Part shown: in pieces, positions 1-6,766 of the stretch
Numbering within the stretch: position 1 is the first letter of the stretch
How the letters are laid out: the number at the start of each line of letters is the position of its first letter
DNA from: Colwellia sp.
GTDB taxonomy: Bacteria > Pseudomonadota > Gammaproteobacteria > Enterobacterales > Alteromonadaceae
Reading direction: 5' to 3'
Assembly: GCA_003521815.1 (NCBI GenBank)
Contig: DPHE01000065.1
Location: forward strand, 4,764-12,876
Length of the DNA stretch: 8,113 bases
The notes under the pieces: model-generated
Databases searched by the model: none
Told to the model about the DNA's origin: nothing
What the model saw: only the letters and a program-made list of their open reading frames with translations
Translations under genes and position numbers: made by a program

Positions 1-207
1 CGTTTTATTAATAAATACATGCCTGAGTTTGAAGACTGTTTTCATTATCGTAATGTAGATGTCAGTACGGTAAAAGAGCTTGCGCGCCGGTGGAAGCCAG
101 AAGTATTAGATAAAGTTGTTAAAACAGGAGCGCATTTAGCCCTAGACGATATTCGTGAATCTATTGCGGAATTGAAAGTTTACCAAAAGCATTTTTTTAA
201 GAGCTAG
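1..207 (+). CDS. orn: Oligoribonuclease, C-terminal part (5' end outside window)
   Basis: Orn is the 3'-to-5' exoribonuclease of the DEDDh family that degrades 2-5 nt RNA fragments (nanoRNA, and pGpG from c-di-GMP breakdown) to mononucleotides in the cytoplasm. The open frame enters from the left edge and gives the last 68 of about 180 residues. The segments DVSTVKELARRWKPE and GAHLALDDIRESIAEL match the E. coli Orn C-terminus as I remember it almost residue for residue. The last two active-site residues of the DEDDh set are visible: the general-base His (codon 133-135) and, four residues later, the metal-binding Asp (codon 145-147). The ATG at position 19 is an internal methionine, not the start. 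The reading frame is intact to the TAG stop. A hairpin follows 61 bp downstream. Identification is firm; only the length is partial. Confidence 0.96.
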   Translation, partial: RFINKYMPEFEDCFHYRNVDVSTVKELARRWKPEVLDKVVKTGAHLALDDIRESIAELKVYQKHFFKS

Positions 208-467
208 ATTAACTCAATAAGTAGTGATGATGAAAATGGTCCTATACACTACTAAAAGACAATAAAGCATTAAGCCGCTTAAAGTTTACTTGGTAAGCGG
301 CTTAATCATCCTCAAAATCGAAGTGGATGATGCACTTTAATTATCTATAATCCTAGATATCCAACAGACATTCACATTTGCTAACCTTTAATAGCTGACA
401 TTAAAAACAGCCACATGATAACCTCGATTTATCCCCATTAGAGACTAAACCAAAAGATTAAATTCGA
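208..467. other. Non-coding gap after orn
   Basis: No convincing reading frame is present on either strand. Besides the 13-bp hairpin there is a weaker inverted repeat, AGTAGTG (220-226) with CACTACT (247-253), around a 20-nt loop. A perfect TATAAT hexamer lies at 346-351, but I see no good -35 box 16-18 bp upstream of it. It could still drive the frameshifted gene starting at 468. In E. coli this location holds tRNA-Gly genes. I looked for a T-arm-like GGTTCRA motif and cloverleaf arms and found none. Confidence 0.5.
269..306 (+). terminator. Perfect 13-bp hairpin downstream of orn, possible terminator
   Basis: Positions 269-281 and 294-306 are exact reverse complements, forming a 13-bp stem around a 12-nt loop, with a GC-rich core (AGCCGCTT / AAGCGGCT). 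It is the strongest inverted repeat in the gap after orn, so it probably ends or stabilises the 3' end of the orn transcript. There is no clear T-run after the plus-strand stem (CATCCTCAAA follows), so intrinsic termination is not certain. On the minus strand the stem is followed by GCTTTATTGTC, which is also only weakly T-rich. Confidence 0.5.
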
Positions 468-931
468 ATGTCCATTACTTGCAATATTACCTATTTTTTT
501 ACAATACCATTACTTAGCTACTATTCTTACACTAGTTATGCTGAGGCTGACGGCTTAATGGATCTTAATAACGCCTTAACAAAGCACAGTTTTTAAAAGA
601 AGAAGTAATTATACATAAAGACAAAAATGCCCGTGTTTTACATTTTAACTTACCTTTAGATGCTATTATTAGTGATAAGGATGTTCGGTCTTATGTTAAT
701 GATTTTAAAGGAAAGTATAAGGTCATCATCGAAAAAAATGGTGTTCCATTACAAGTAAAACTTACTTTTGAAGGAAGTGGTAGTGCCTATGTCTTTTTTA
801 AGCTGTTGGTAAATCAATCAAGAACCTATTTATATAAAGTTATTGATGACAGGTTAGTGAATTATCGCAATGAATACACCAAGCAACAGCAGTCTACTTG
901 GGCTAAAAGAGATTTATCAGGCTTTAAATAA
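468..931 (+). pseudogene. Frameshifted gene for a small, probably exported protein of unknown function
   Basis: Two overlapping open frames together read as one protein of about 154 residues. The first starts at ATG 468 and begins with a hydrophobic, aromatic-rich segment (about residues 8-24) ending in S-Y-A followed by E-A-D, which looks like a signal peptide with a cleavage site near residue 25. It lacks the usual basic N-terminus. This frame stops at TAA 594-596, just after a run of five Ts (590-594). The -1 frame is open from 572 to the TAA at 929-931 (112 codons after position 593) and has ordinary codon use, a charged soluble character and an acidic/lysine-rich composition, but no start codon near its beginning. 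Adding one T to the run joins the frames. I recognise no family. No good Shine-Dalgarno sequence precedes 468. It may be a pseudogene, a homopolymer sequencing error or a slippage site. Confidence 0.6.
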
Positions 932-1033
932 TTGATTATCAATGAAGCATATTAATAGATAGTCTTGAACAATTGATATCAGGCGATAATACCAATCAAT
1001 CTTACTAAGTGATTTTTTGAAATGGTCTAAATA

Positions 1034-1062
1034 TTGACATCATTAACAATAAAACTTGTAGG
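1034..1062 (+). promoter_or_regulatory. Candidate promoter of the DUF4442 gene
   Basis: A perfect TTGACA (-35 consensus) lies at 1034-1039. With 17-bp spacing the -10 would be TGTAGG at 1057-1062, a poor match (3 of 6). The start of transcription would fall near 1069, about 48 bp before the ATG at 1117. The weak -10 coincides with the FadR-like operator, which would fit a repressed promoter. The assignment rests on the -35 box and position only. Confidence 0.35.
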
Positions 1063-1073
1063 TCTGACCAGCT
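1057..1073 (-). promoter_or_regulatory. FadR-like operator upstream of the DUF4442 gene
   Basis: Read on the minus strand this is AGCTGGTCAGACCTACA. It has the core TGGTCNGACC typical of gammaproteobacterial FadR operators and, as I remember it, differs at only two of 17 positions from the E. coli fadL site (AGCTGGTCCGACCTATA). FadR is the GntR-family fatty-acid regulator released from DNA by long-chain acyl-CoA. The site ends 43 bp before the ATG of a thioesterase-like gene and overlaps the likely -10 region, so repression relieved by acyl-CoA is the simplest reading. FadR itself is not in this window, and binding is inferred. Confidence 0.55.
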
Positions 1074-1116
1074 TGGTTAACAATAACGCCATCAATCACT
1101 CTTCAGGTTAGTAAGC

Positions 1117-1602
1117 ATGGCAAACCGTTTTAGTTCATTTGTTAGTAAAGTAAATAAAGCACCAAAATTCATGCAGTCATTTTTATTAACAACCTTTTTC
1201 AATACCAAGGTGAGATTTGCGGGAACCACAGGCGTTAAAATTGAAAAGGTAACCGGCCAGCAAACCATATTGTCTTTAAAAAACAAAAAATCAGTACAAA
1301 ATCATATTGGAGGTATTCATGCTATTGCGGCGGCAGTATTAGCTGAATCGGCTACTGGCATAGTGTTTAGTATGAACGTACCCGATGATAGGCTGCCATT
1401 ATTAAAATCAATGACAGTAGACTATCAACGCAGAATGCAAGGAAGTTTAAAAGCGGTGGCAAATTTAACTACAGATCAAATAAATATGATTAAGGGGCAG
1501 AAAAAAGGCGATATGACTGTGCCCGTTACTATCACTGATGATTCGGGCCAAATGCCTATTATATGTCAGATGGAATGGGCTTGGGTGAGTAAAAAACGTT
1601 AA
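1117..1602 (+). CDS. DUF4442 family protein, hotdog-fold thioesterase-like
   Basis: This 161-residue protein belongs to the DUF4442 family, whose members have the hotdog fold of acyl-CoA thioesterases (PaaI/YiiD-C-like); substrate and reaction are not established for this family to my knowledge. The diagnostic block is around residues 60-81: N62-H63-I64-G65-G66-I67-H68, then A-E77-S-A-T-G. It resembles the NHxGxxHxG helix start of PaaI-type thioesterases. Further family-like blocks are NVPDDRLPLLKSM (87-99) and the tryptophan-rich end MEWAWVSKKR. There is no signal peptide or membrane segment, so it is probably cytoplasmic. Length is normal for the family. The start is supported by AGG at 1105-1107, nine bases before the ATG. 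A FadR-like operator lies just upstream, which suggests a role in acyl-CoA or fatty-acid metabolism. The next gene follows after 82 bp on the same strand and may be co-transcribed. Confidence 0.88.
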   Translation: MANRFSSFVSKVNKAPKFMQSFLLTTFFNTKVRFAGTTGVKIEKVTGQQTILSLKNKKSVQNHIGGIHAIAAAVLAESATGIVFSMNVPDDRLPLLKSMTVDYQRRMQGSLKAVANLTTDQINMIKGQKKGDMTVPVTITDDSGQMPIICQMEWAWVSKKR

Positions 1603-1684
1603 TTAACATTTGATATGCTATTATTTTACTGAAAGTTTGGTCTAAACTAAAGCGATAAAGGGATTTAAAAAAAGCATAATAGCT

Positions 1685-3364
1685 ATGAGCAATACTGACA
1701 ACGGGGCTGAAAAAAAGCCAGCAGAACAAGAAGAATGGCAAACACAGCCTTTAATAGCAAAGGCATTATATAGACAGTTGTCTACAAAGTTAGTTACACT
1801 ATTACTCACCTTTATTGTTGTTTTAACATTAATATCTACGTTGTTTTACCAGCAAAGCGAGCGTAGTCGATTTTTGATTGAGGGTGAGCTAATCCCCTTA
1901 AAGCAACAGTTTGAGCAGTTACAAGCGTTACATAAAGCGGCATATCTTGTTAATGAATTATTGTTCATTGACAGTGGAATGAACTTTGTTAAATTACAAA
2001 CAGAGTTGATTGCGGTAAATAGACAATTATTACGGCTAAAAAGTTCAAATACACATTTATATCAACAATGGTTAAATGCGAATAAATCGGCTAATGATAT
2101 TGTTGTGCGTATTCAGCAAACAAATGAGCGTAATGAACAGTTAAAGCAAAGTAGTATTATTCAATTACAATTAATGTGGTTTTCGGTCACGCAGATAATT
2201 AATAAAAAGACAACCCAACAAGAGTTACTTTTCAAACAACTTCAAGCGGATAAGATAAATGACAAACTTACGTTAAGCCGAGCTAATGCCTATGTTAGCG
2301 CTATTAGTAAATTACATCATTTACAACAATTAAAAAGTTTATTAGCAGAAGTCTTAACCCGTTTTGAGCAACTAACAATTCATACAAACATCGAAAACTT
2401 TGATTTGCTACGCTTAGGCGTAGGACAAATCATTACTCAACGTAGCGCCTTAAAAATAGATGATAAAACAAAAGCGATGGTTGATTTTGACCAGCAAATA
2501 AGAACCTTTGAAGCTATTGTATTAACGGAGAAAATGGCGCTAGTAAAGTGGCACAGTTACATTCGCTTGATACAAAATTACCAATTCGATTTGACGATAC
2601 AAAATAATCAATTAATAAAACTATTAGCTGAACCACAAGAAAAACAAGCCATTCATGTTTCAGGTGTGCTTAATGATTGGCTAATTAAAATCAACGATAA
2701 ATTTAATGTTAATGTCACTCAAGAAGCCCTGTCGATAACGCTATTGCTGGCGATTATTTTATCTTTATTATTTCTTTGTTATTTACTTTGGTTCTTACGA
2801 GAACAAATAAAAGTAGCAGCACAGCAGAGTGAGTTATTAATAGACAAAAACATACCTGCTGAAAATAGTGGTGATGTGCATGCTAACGGAGCCAAAACTC
2901 TGGAAGTCATGCCGCAAGTGCAAAGTCTGGCTAAGCCCGCTCATAATGAGCAAGCGCAAGCATTGCTTGTGTATACTCAAACGACCAACCCTCCACTCAT
3001 CGGCCCCCCTGCTAAGGATAACAAAGAAGCCGTTTTTGATTTCGGCCAATTCTTGCATTATCAAGGCTCTATCGAATTAGCATTATTCATGTTAGATGAT
3101 TATACGCAAGGTAATCATCAGCAACTGGATACGTTGATTGATGCCATAAAAGCAAAAGATTTAGATAAAGCGAAAGAAGTAATTATTGATTTGCAATTCA
3201 ATGCTAAAATTTTAGTCGCTGTAGAGCTAGCGCAATTATGTTCTCAATGGTTAACATTACTCTGTGGTAATGACTTGCCGAATAGCGTAAAGGAAATGAA
3301 TGTTTTAGTTAAAGAGACTCGAGCAGCATTGACCGCTATTGATAACTATGCGGAAAGTATCTAG
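1685..3364 (+). CDS. Two-pass membrane protein, sensor-kinase-like but lacking kinase domains, with degenerate HPt-like C-terminus
   Basis: I recognise an architecture but no named gene. Residues 1-30 are polar and cytoplasmic. A first membrane helix spans about 36-55, and a mostly helical, glutamine/leucine-rich region of about 290 residues (56-348) would be periplasmic, as in four-helix-type sensor modules of TorS-like receptors. A second helix spans about 349-371. A low-complexity linker (about 372-449, with a PPLIGPP segment) leads to a helical C-terminal domain (about 450-555). That domain resembles HPt phosphotransfer domains: FDFGQFL, G461-S-I-E-L-A-L-F-M-L-D-D-Y, and A-V-E-L-A-Q-L-C. 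In an ungapped alignment to the HPt motif AHTLKGSAANIGA the phospho-accepting His falls on Ile501, and no histidine occurs after residue 478. There are no HAMP, HisKA, HATPase or receiver motifs. The start codon has only a distant purine-rich GGGA (1660-1663). It may be a signalling-inactive receptor, or a hybrid kinase that lost its middle. Confidence 0.75.
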   Translation: MSNTDNGAEKKPAEQEEWQTQPLIAKALYRQLSTKLVTLLLTFIVVLTLISTLFYQQSERSRFLIEGELIPLKQQFEQLQALHKAAYLVNELLFIDSGMNFVKLQTELIAVNRQLLRLKSSNTHLYQQWLNANKSANDIVVRIQQTNERNEQLKQSSIIQLQLMWFSVTQIINKKTTQQELLFKQLQADKINDKLTLSRANAYVSAISKLHHLQQLKSLLAEVLTRFEQLTIHTNIENFDLLRLGVGQIITQRSALKIDDKTKAMVDFDQQIRTFEAIVLTEKMALVKWHSYIRLIQNYQFDLTIQNNQLIKLLAEPQEKQAIHVSGVLNDWLIKINDKFNVNVTQEALSITLLLAIILSLLFLCYLLWFLREQIKVAAQQSELLIDKNIPAENSGDVHANGAKTLEVMPQVQSLAKPAHNEQAQALLVYTQTTNPPLIGPPAKDNKEAVFDFGQFLHYQGSIELALFMLDDYTQGNHQQLDTLIDAIKAKDLDKAKEVIIDLQFNAKILVAVELAQLCSQWLTLLCGNDLPNSVKEMNVLVKETRAALTAIDNYAESI

Positions 3365-3403
3365 CATATTGAAGGGCTTAGATATTGATGATAAAAGGCA
3401 ATA

Positions 3404-4600
3404 TTAAGCATCTCTGGGAAGTCCCTTCTCAATAGAGCGAATTAACCTGGCATTAAGTCTTGTATTGGCATTGTTGTGATCGTTTAATTTCTGTTGGTTT
3501 TGTTGGGATAGCGCCCACTGGATATGTTCAGCAACCATCGCTGATGCGGTTGTTAATCTTTGCTCTAGTACTGCAACAATATTAGTATCAAAAGAAGCAT
3601 TACCCAATGCCACAGCAATATTGCGTTGCCAGCTTTGAAAACCAATTCTGCGAATGGGGGAGCCTTGTAAGGTGTCTAAAAAGTAGTCTTCACTCCAAGA
3701 AAATAATTCCAGCAGTGTTATTTCATCGAGGTGATGTCTCGCTTGAAAATCATTTTCTAAACTTAACTTGGCATATTTATTCCACGGACAAATTAGCTGA
3801 CAATCATCACAGCCATATATTCTATTACCCATTAAAGGTCTAAGCTCTAACGGAATGGGATCAGGTGATTCTATGGTAAAATATGAAATACATCGGCGGG
3901 CATCGACTACATAAGGTTCAACAATGGCTTTGGTAGGACAAATTTTAATACAAGCAACACAACTGCCACAATCATTGCCTGTGGTGTTGTTATTTTTAAT
4001 ATCAACGACGCTTACAGGTAAAGGAATATCGACGAGTAACTCACCTAGAAAGAACCAAGAGCCAGCCTCTTTATTGAGTAATAAACTGTGTTTTCCTACC
4101 CAGCCTAAACCTGCTTTTTCGGCTAACGGTCTTTCTAAAATAGGCGCAGAATCGACAAAAGGGCGAAAATTAAAGTCTTCCCCTTGAAGATCTTTAAAGT
4201 AGGCGGTTATTTTTTTTCCTAACTGCTGCAAACGTTTACGCATTAATTTATGATAATCACGACCTAATGCATAACGACTGATATAAGCGTGATCTTTTGA
4301 TTTTAATATTTGCGCACATTTCGCTTCGGTTGGTAGGTAATCTAACCGCACACTAATAGCTCTGATAGTGCCTAACTCTAATTCGGCAGGGCGAGCACGC
4401 ATTAAACCGTGCCGTGCCATGTAATCCATATTACCGTGATAATTGTTCGCTAACCATTGTTCAAGCGCTTGTTCATGCTTTGATAAATCTATATTGGTAA
4501 TTCCTAATTGAGAAAAGCCTAATTCTTTTCCCCAATACTTGATTTTTTCTACCAATGCAGGATAGTTGATAGCAGGATTATTAGTCGTAGTATTTGTCAT
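3404..4600 (-). CDS. queG: Epoxyqueuosine reductase QueG
   Basis: QueG is the cytoplasmic, cobalamin-dependent iron-sulfur enzyme that reduces epoxyqueuosine to queuosine at the wobble position of GUN-anticodon tRNAs, the last step of queuosine synthesis. The 398 residues (E. coli about 379) align with the E. coli protein from near the N-terminus to the shared end IEKGLPRDA. RPFVDSAPILERPLAEKAG (146-164) contains the conserved catalytic Asp (D150). The two [4Fe-4S] clusters are marked by C211-x2-C214-x2-C217-x3-C221-P and C264-x2-C267-x3-C271-P, with C237 in the conserved DARRCISY motif. The N-terminal YWGKELGFSQLGIT matches the family, so the ATG at 4600 is right within a few residues, although no clear Shine-Dalgarno sequence precedes it. 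The gene is convergent with the membrane protein gene (39-bp gap) and divergent from nnr. The orn-queG-nnr neighbourhood is shared with E. coli. Confidence 0.97.
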   Translation of the reverse strand: MTNTTTNNPAINYPALVEKIKYWGKELGFSQLGITNIDLSKHEQALEQWLANNYHGNMDYMARHGLMRARPAELELGTIRAISVRLDYLPTEAKCAQILKSKDHAYISRYALGRDYHKLMRKRLQQLGKKITAYFKDLQGEDFNFRPFVDSAPILERPLAEKAGLGWVGKHSLLLNKEAGSWFFLGELLVDIPLPVSVVDIKNNNTTGNDCGSCVACIKICPTKAIVEPYVVDARRCISYFTIESPDPIPLELRPLMGNRIYGCDDCQLICPWNKYAKLSLENDFQARHHLDEITLLELFSWSEDYFLDTLQGSPIRRIGFQSWQRNIAVALGNASFDTNIVAVLEQRLTTASAMVAEHIQWALSQQNQQKLNDHNNANTRLNARLIRSIEKGLPRDA

Positions 4601-4653
4601 TTTTGAAAAAGTTAACCAAATTAGTGCAAGATGTAAAAGGTGTAAAATTATCT
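4601..4653. promoter_or_regulatory. Compact divergent intergenic region between queG and nnr
   Basis: Only 53 bp separate the queG start codon from the preferred nnr ATG, so promoters for both directions must be here or inside the genes. On the minus strand there are two TTTACA boxes (5 of 6 to the -35 consensus), each followed at 17 bp by a weak -10 (TAATTT or TAACTT). On the plus strand TTGAAA (4603-4608) has only a poor -10 (CAAGAT, 4627-4632). These are candidates, not firm calls. Confidence 0.3.
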
Positions 4654-6222
4654 ATGAGTTTATCACAACTACCTTTAGCAAAACATAATTGGCATTGCGC
4701 CTATAGTGCAAAGCAAGTTTTGAACAATGAATCATGTGTCGCGAAAAGCCAACAATTAGCACTGTATCAATTAATGGAGCGAGCTGGAAGCGCATCTTTT
4801 GAACAGTTACAGCAACATTGGCCTAACGCTCAATCTATTTTAGTATTATGTGGCAAAGGCAATAATGGGGGAGATGGTTTTGTTATTGCTCGTCTTGCTC
4901 ATTTAGCCAATATGCACGTTACAGTGCTTTTGAGCTGTGATGTTAAACAGGTCAAAGGAGATGCATTACGTGCTTATCAAAATATGATTTCAGTGGGAGT
5001 TACTGACATTGTGACTGAAAATTTAATTGAGCAAGTAGCTCTATTTTCTGGTGATATGATTGTTGATGCATTATTTGGTATTGGCTTTTATGGCTCGTTA
5101 ACTTCGCCCATACAGCAATTAGTTGTTGAGATAAATGCTAATACCGCTGATGTGTTGAGTGTTGATATTCCGTCTGGTTTATGTGCAAGTACCGGTTTTG
5201 TTGAAAACACTTTAGCCGTTATGGCTAAGGTAACGGTAACGTTTATTGTTTACAAACAAGGCCTGCTTACGGGGCAATCAGCCAATTTTGTTGGTGAATT
5301 GATATTGGCTGATTTATTACTGGGAGATGCTTTTAGGCAGCAAGTCACTTGTCATCATTATTTTCAAAAAGAATACCCTTTATATGATGGCGCCAGTTTT
5401 TTAACAAAACGTCTTAACACTAGTCATAAAGGAACTATTGGACAGATCCTAGCTGTAGGGGGTGGTATTGGTATGCCAGGCGCTATTCGTTTAGCGAGTG
5501 AAGCTGCGCTTAGAAGTGGCGCAGCGTTAGTTGCGGTATGTTGTCATCAGGATAATCAGGCGCTAGTCTTTAATGGCCGACCAGAATTAATGTTAGCACC
5601 TCCTGATGCCAAAACATTAGCCAACTCTTTGGCTGTGAGCAAAGCAAAAGTTTTATTATTAGGACCAGGGTTAGGGCAAACTGAATGGTCAAAAAATCTG
5701 TTTGATTTGATCATAACCTCTTTTATCAATGACAAGAAAAATAGAAATCTAGTACTGGATGCTGACGGCTTAATGTTGCTAGCTAAAACAAGCTATTTTT
5801 GCTCTCATTGGGTATTAACGCCGCATCCAAAAGAAGCGGCAACGCTATTGGGTTGTAATACGGCAACAATTGAAGCCAATCGTTTCGATGCGGTGCAAGC
5901 TATTGCTAAAAAATATGGTGGAATATGTATTTTAAAAGGCGCGGGCACGCTGATTTCTGATGGAGAGACTGTGGTAATAAATAGCACCGGTAATGCCGGT
6001 ATGGCTAGTGGCGGCATGGGTGATGTATTAAGTGGTATTGTCGCCGCATTAATTTTACAAACCGAAAACTATTTTGTTGCTACTTGTTTAGCTGTGTATA
6101 TTCATGGCGCAGCAGGTGATATTATGGCGCACAAACAGGGGCAGCGCGGTATGTTAGCAAGTGATTTATTTGTACCATTACAACAGCTAGTTAATCAAAA
6201 TAGCCTCCTATTTAATGAATAG
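4654..6222 (+). CDS. nnr: Bifunctional NAD(P)HX epimerase / ADP-dependent NAD(P)HX dehydratase
   Basis: Nnr (YjeF) repairs hydrated NADH and NADPH: the N-terminal domain interconverts the R and S epimers and the C-terminal domain dehydrates S-NAD(P)HX using ADP. In the 522-residue form, the YjeF_N domain (about 20-225) shows CGKGNNGGDG (66-75), VDALFGIG (137-144) and DIPSGL (171-176). The ribokinase-like C-terminal domain (about 250-515) shows SHKGTIGQILAVGG (257-270), GPGLG (337-341), TPHPKEAATLLG (389-400), LKGAG (427-431) and NAGMASGGMGDVLSGI (447-462) with the catalytic Asp at 457. I chose ATG 4654 because its protein begins about where E. coli Nnr begins. A TTG start at 4594 is open in frame but would overlap queG by 7 bp and add 20 basic residues absent from the family. 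AAGG at 4637-4640 is a rather distant ribosome site. Six bases separate it from tsaE. Confidence 0.96.
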   Translation: MSLSQLPLAKHNWHCAYSAKQVLNNESCVAKSQQLALYQLMERAGSASFEQLQQHWPNAQSILVLCGKGNNGGDGFVIARLAHLANMHVTVLLSCDVKQVKGDALRAYQNMISVGVTDIVTENLIEQVALFSGDMIVDALFGIGFYGSLTSPIQQLVVEINANTADVLSVDIPSGLCASTGFVENTLAVMAKVTVTFIVYKQGLLTGQSANFVGELILADLLLGDAFRQQVTCHHYFQKEYPLYDGASFLTKRLNTSHKGTIGQILAVGGGIGMPGAIRLASEAALRSGAALVAVCCHQDNQALVFNGRPELMLAPPDAKTLANSLAVSKAKVLLLGPGLGQTEWSKNLFDLIITSFINDKKNRNLVLDADGLMLLAKTSYFCSHWVLTPHPKEAATLLGCNTATIEANRFDAVQAIAKKYGGICILKGAGTLISDGETVVINSTGNAGMASGGMGDVLSGIVAALILQTENYFVATCLAVYIHGAAGDIMAHKQGQRGMLASDLFVPLQQLVNQNSLLFNE

Positions 6223-6228
6223 AATCAC

Positions 6229-6729
6229 ATGAAAAAACTTAAATATTTTTTAGCAGATGAACGAGCAACCATCACGGTAGGTGATGGTTTGGCCAAGGTA
6301 GTACTAGCTCAAGCTGAGCAGAGTGATAAAGTGCAGCCGGTATTAATTGTGTACCTAAATGGTGATTTAGGTGCTGGGAAAACTACCTTAACCCGTGGTT
6401 TTGTCCGTGGTATGGGGTATAAAGGTAATGTAAAAAGCCCCACCTATACGTTAGTCGAGCCTTATGAGTTGCCACCCTGGCAAGTATATCATTTTGATTT
6501 ATATCGCTTAGGGGATCCTGAAGAATTGGAGTATATGGGGATTCGTGATTATTTTGCTGAAAACTGTTGTTGCTTTATTGAATGGCCTGAAAAAGGTGCA
6601 GGAATTTTGGCTAAAGCTGATATAGTCATTGAACTTGATTATCAAGATGAACAGCGCACGGTGGCATTATGTGCAGCTTCTGCGCGTGGTGAAGCTGTTT
6701 TACAGCGCTACTCACAGCTTAAAAAATAA
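6229..6729 (+). CDS. tsaE: tRNA t6A biosynthesis ATPase TsaE
   Basis: TsaE (YjeE) is the small P-loop ATPase that works with TsaB and TsaD to attach threonylcarbamoyl to A37 of ANN-decoding tRNAs in the cytoplasm. The 166 residues are slightly longer than E. coli TsaE (about 153). Walker A is GDLGAGKTT (45-53, Lys51), preceded by the strand LIVYLN. SPTYTLVEPY (70-79), HFDLYRL (88-94) and IEWPEKG (117-123) are the other family signatures. Residues 113-115 are three cysteines in a row, where E. coli, as I remember it, has one. The gene begins six bases after the nnr stop and has no good Shine-Dalgarno sequence, so translation is probably coupled to nnr. Confidence 0.96.
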   Translation: MKKLKYFLADERATITVGDGLAKVVLAQAEQSDKVQPVLIVYLNGDLGAGKTTLTRGFVRGMGYKGNVKSPTYTLVEPYELPPWQVYHFDLYRLGDPEELEYMGIRDYFAENCCCFIEWPEKGAGILAKADIVIELDYQDEQRTVALCAASARGEAVLQRYSQLKK

Positions 6730-6766
6730 CGTTAGAATCTTCAAAGATTACAAGTAAAGGTATAAT

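Noticed and set aside
305..337. Additional small inverted repeats (ATCATCC/GGATGAT and AAGTG/CACTT)
   Set aside because: Short stems that overlap and exclude each other; no T-run and no sign of a structured RNA.
208..1116. tRNA-Gly genes expected from E. coli gene order
   Set aside because: No T-arm-like GGTTCRA motif or cloverleaf pairing was found on either strand.
1092..1286. Minus-strand open frame opposite the DUF4442 gene
   Set aside because: It lies antisense to a clearly conserved coding region and shows no family features; the same holds for the other short frames inside the membrane protein gene, queG and nnr.
3365..3403. Possible bidirectional terminator in the gap between the convergent membrane protein gene and queG
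   Set aside because: Only a 6-bp AT-only stem (ATATTG 3382-3387 with CAATAT 3399-3404) and no T-run; too weak to call.
3924..4187. Plus-strand open frame inside queG
   Set aside because: It is a shadow of the conserved cysteine-cluster region of queG on the opposite strand, without its own ribosome site or recognisable features.
6761..6766. TATAAT directly before the amiB start codon as a promoter -10
   Set aside because: It would put the transcription start inside the coding region, no -35 box is evident, and the hexamer is the ordinary spacer between the AAGG ribosome site and the ATG.
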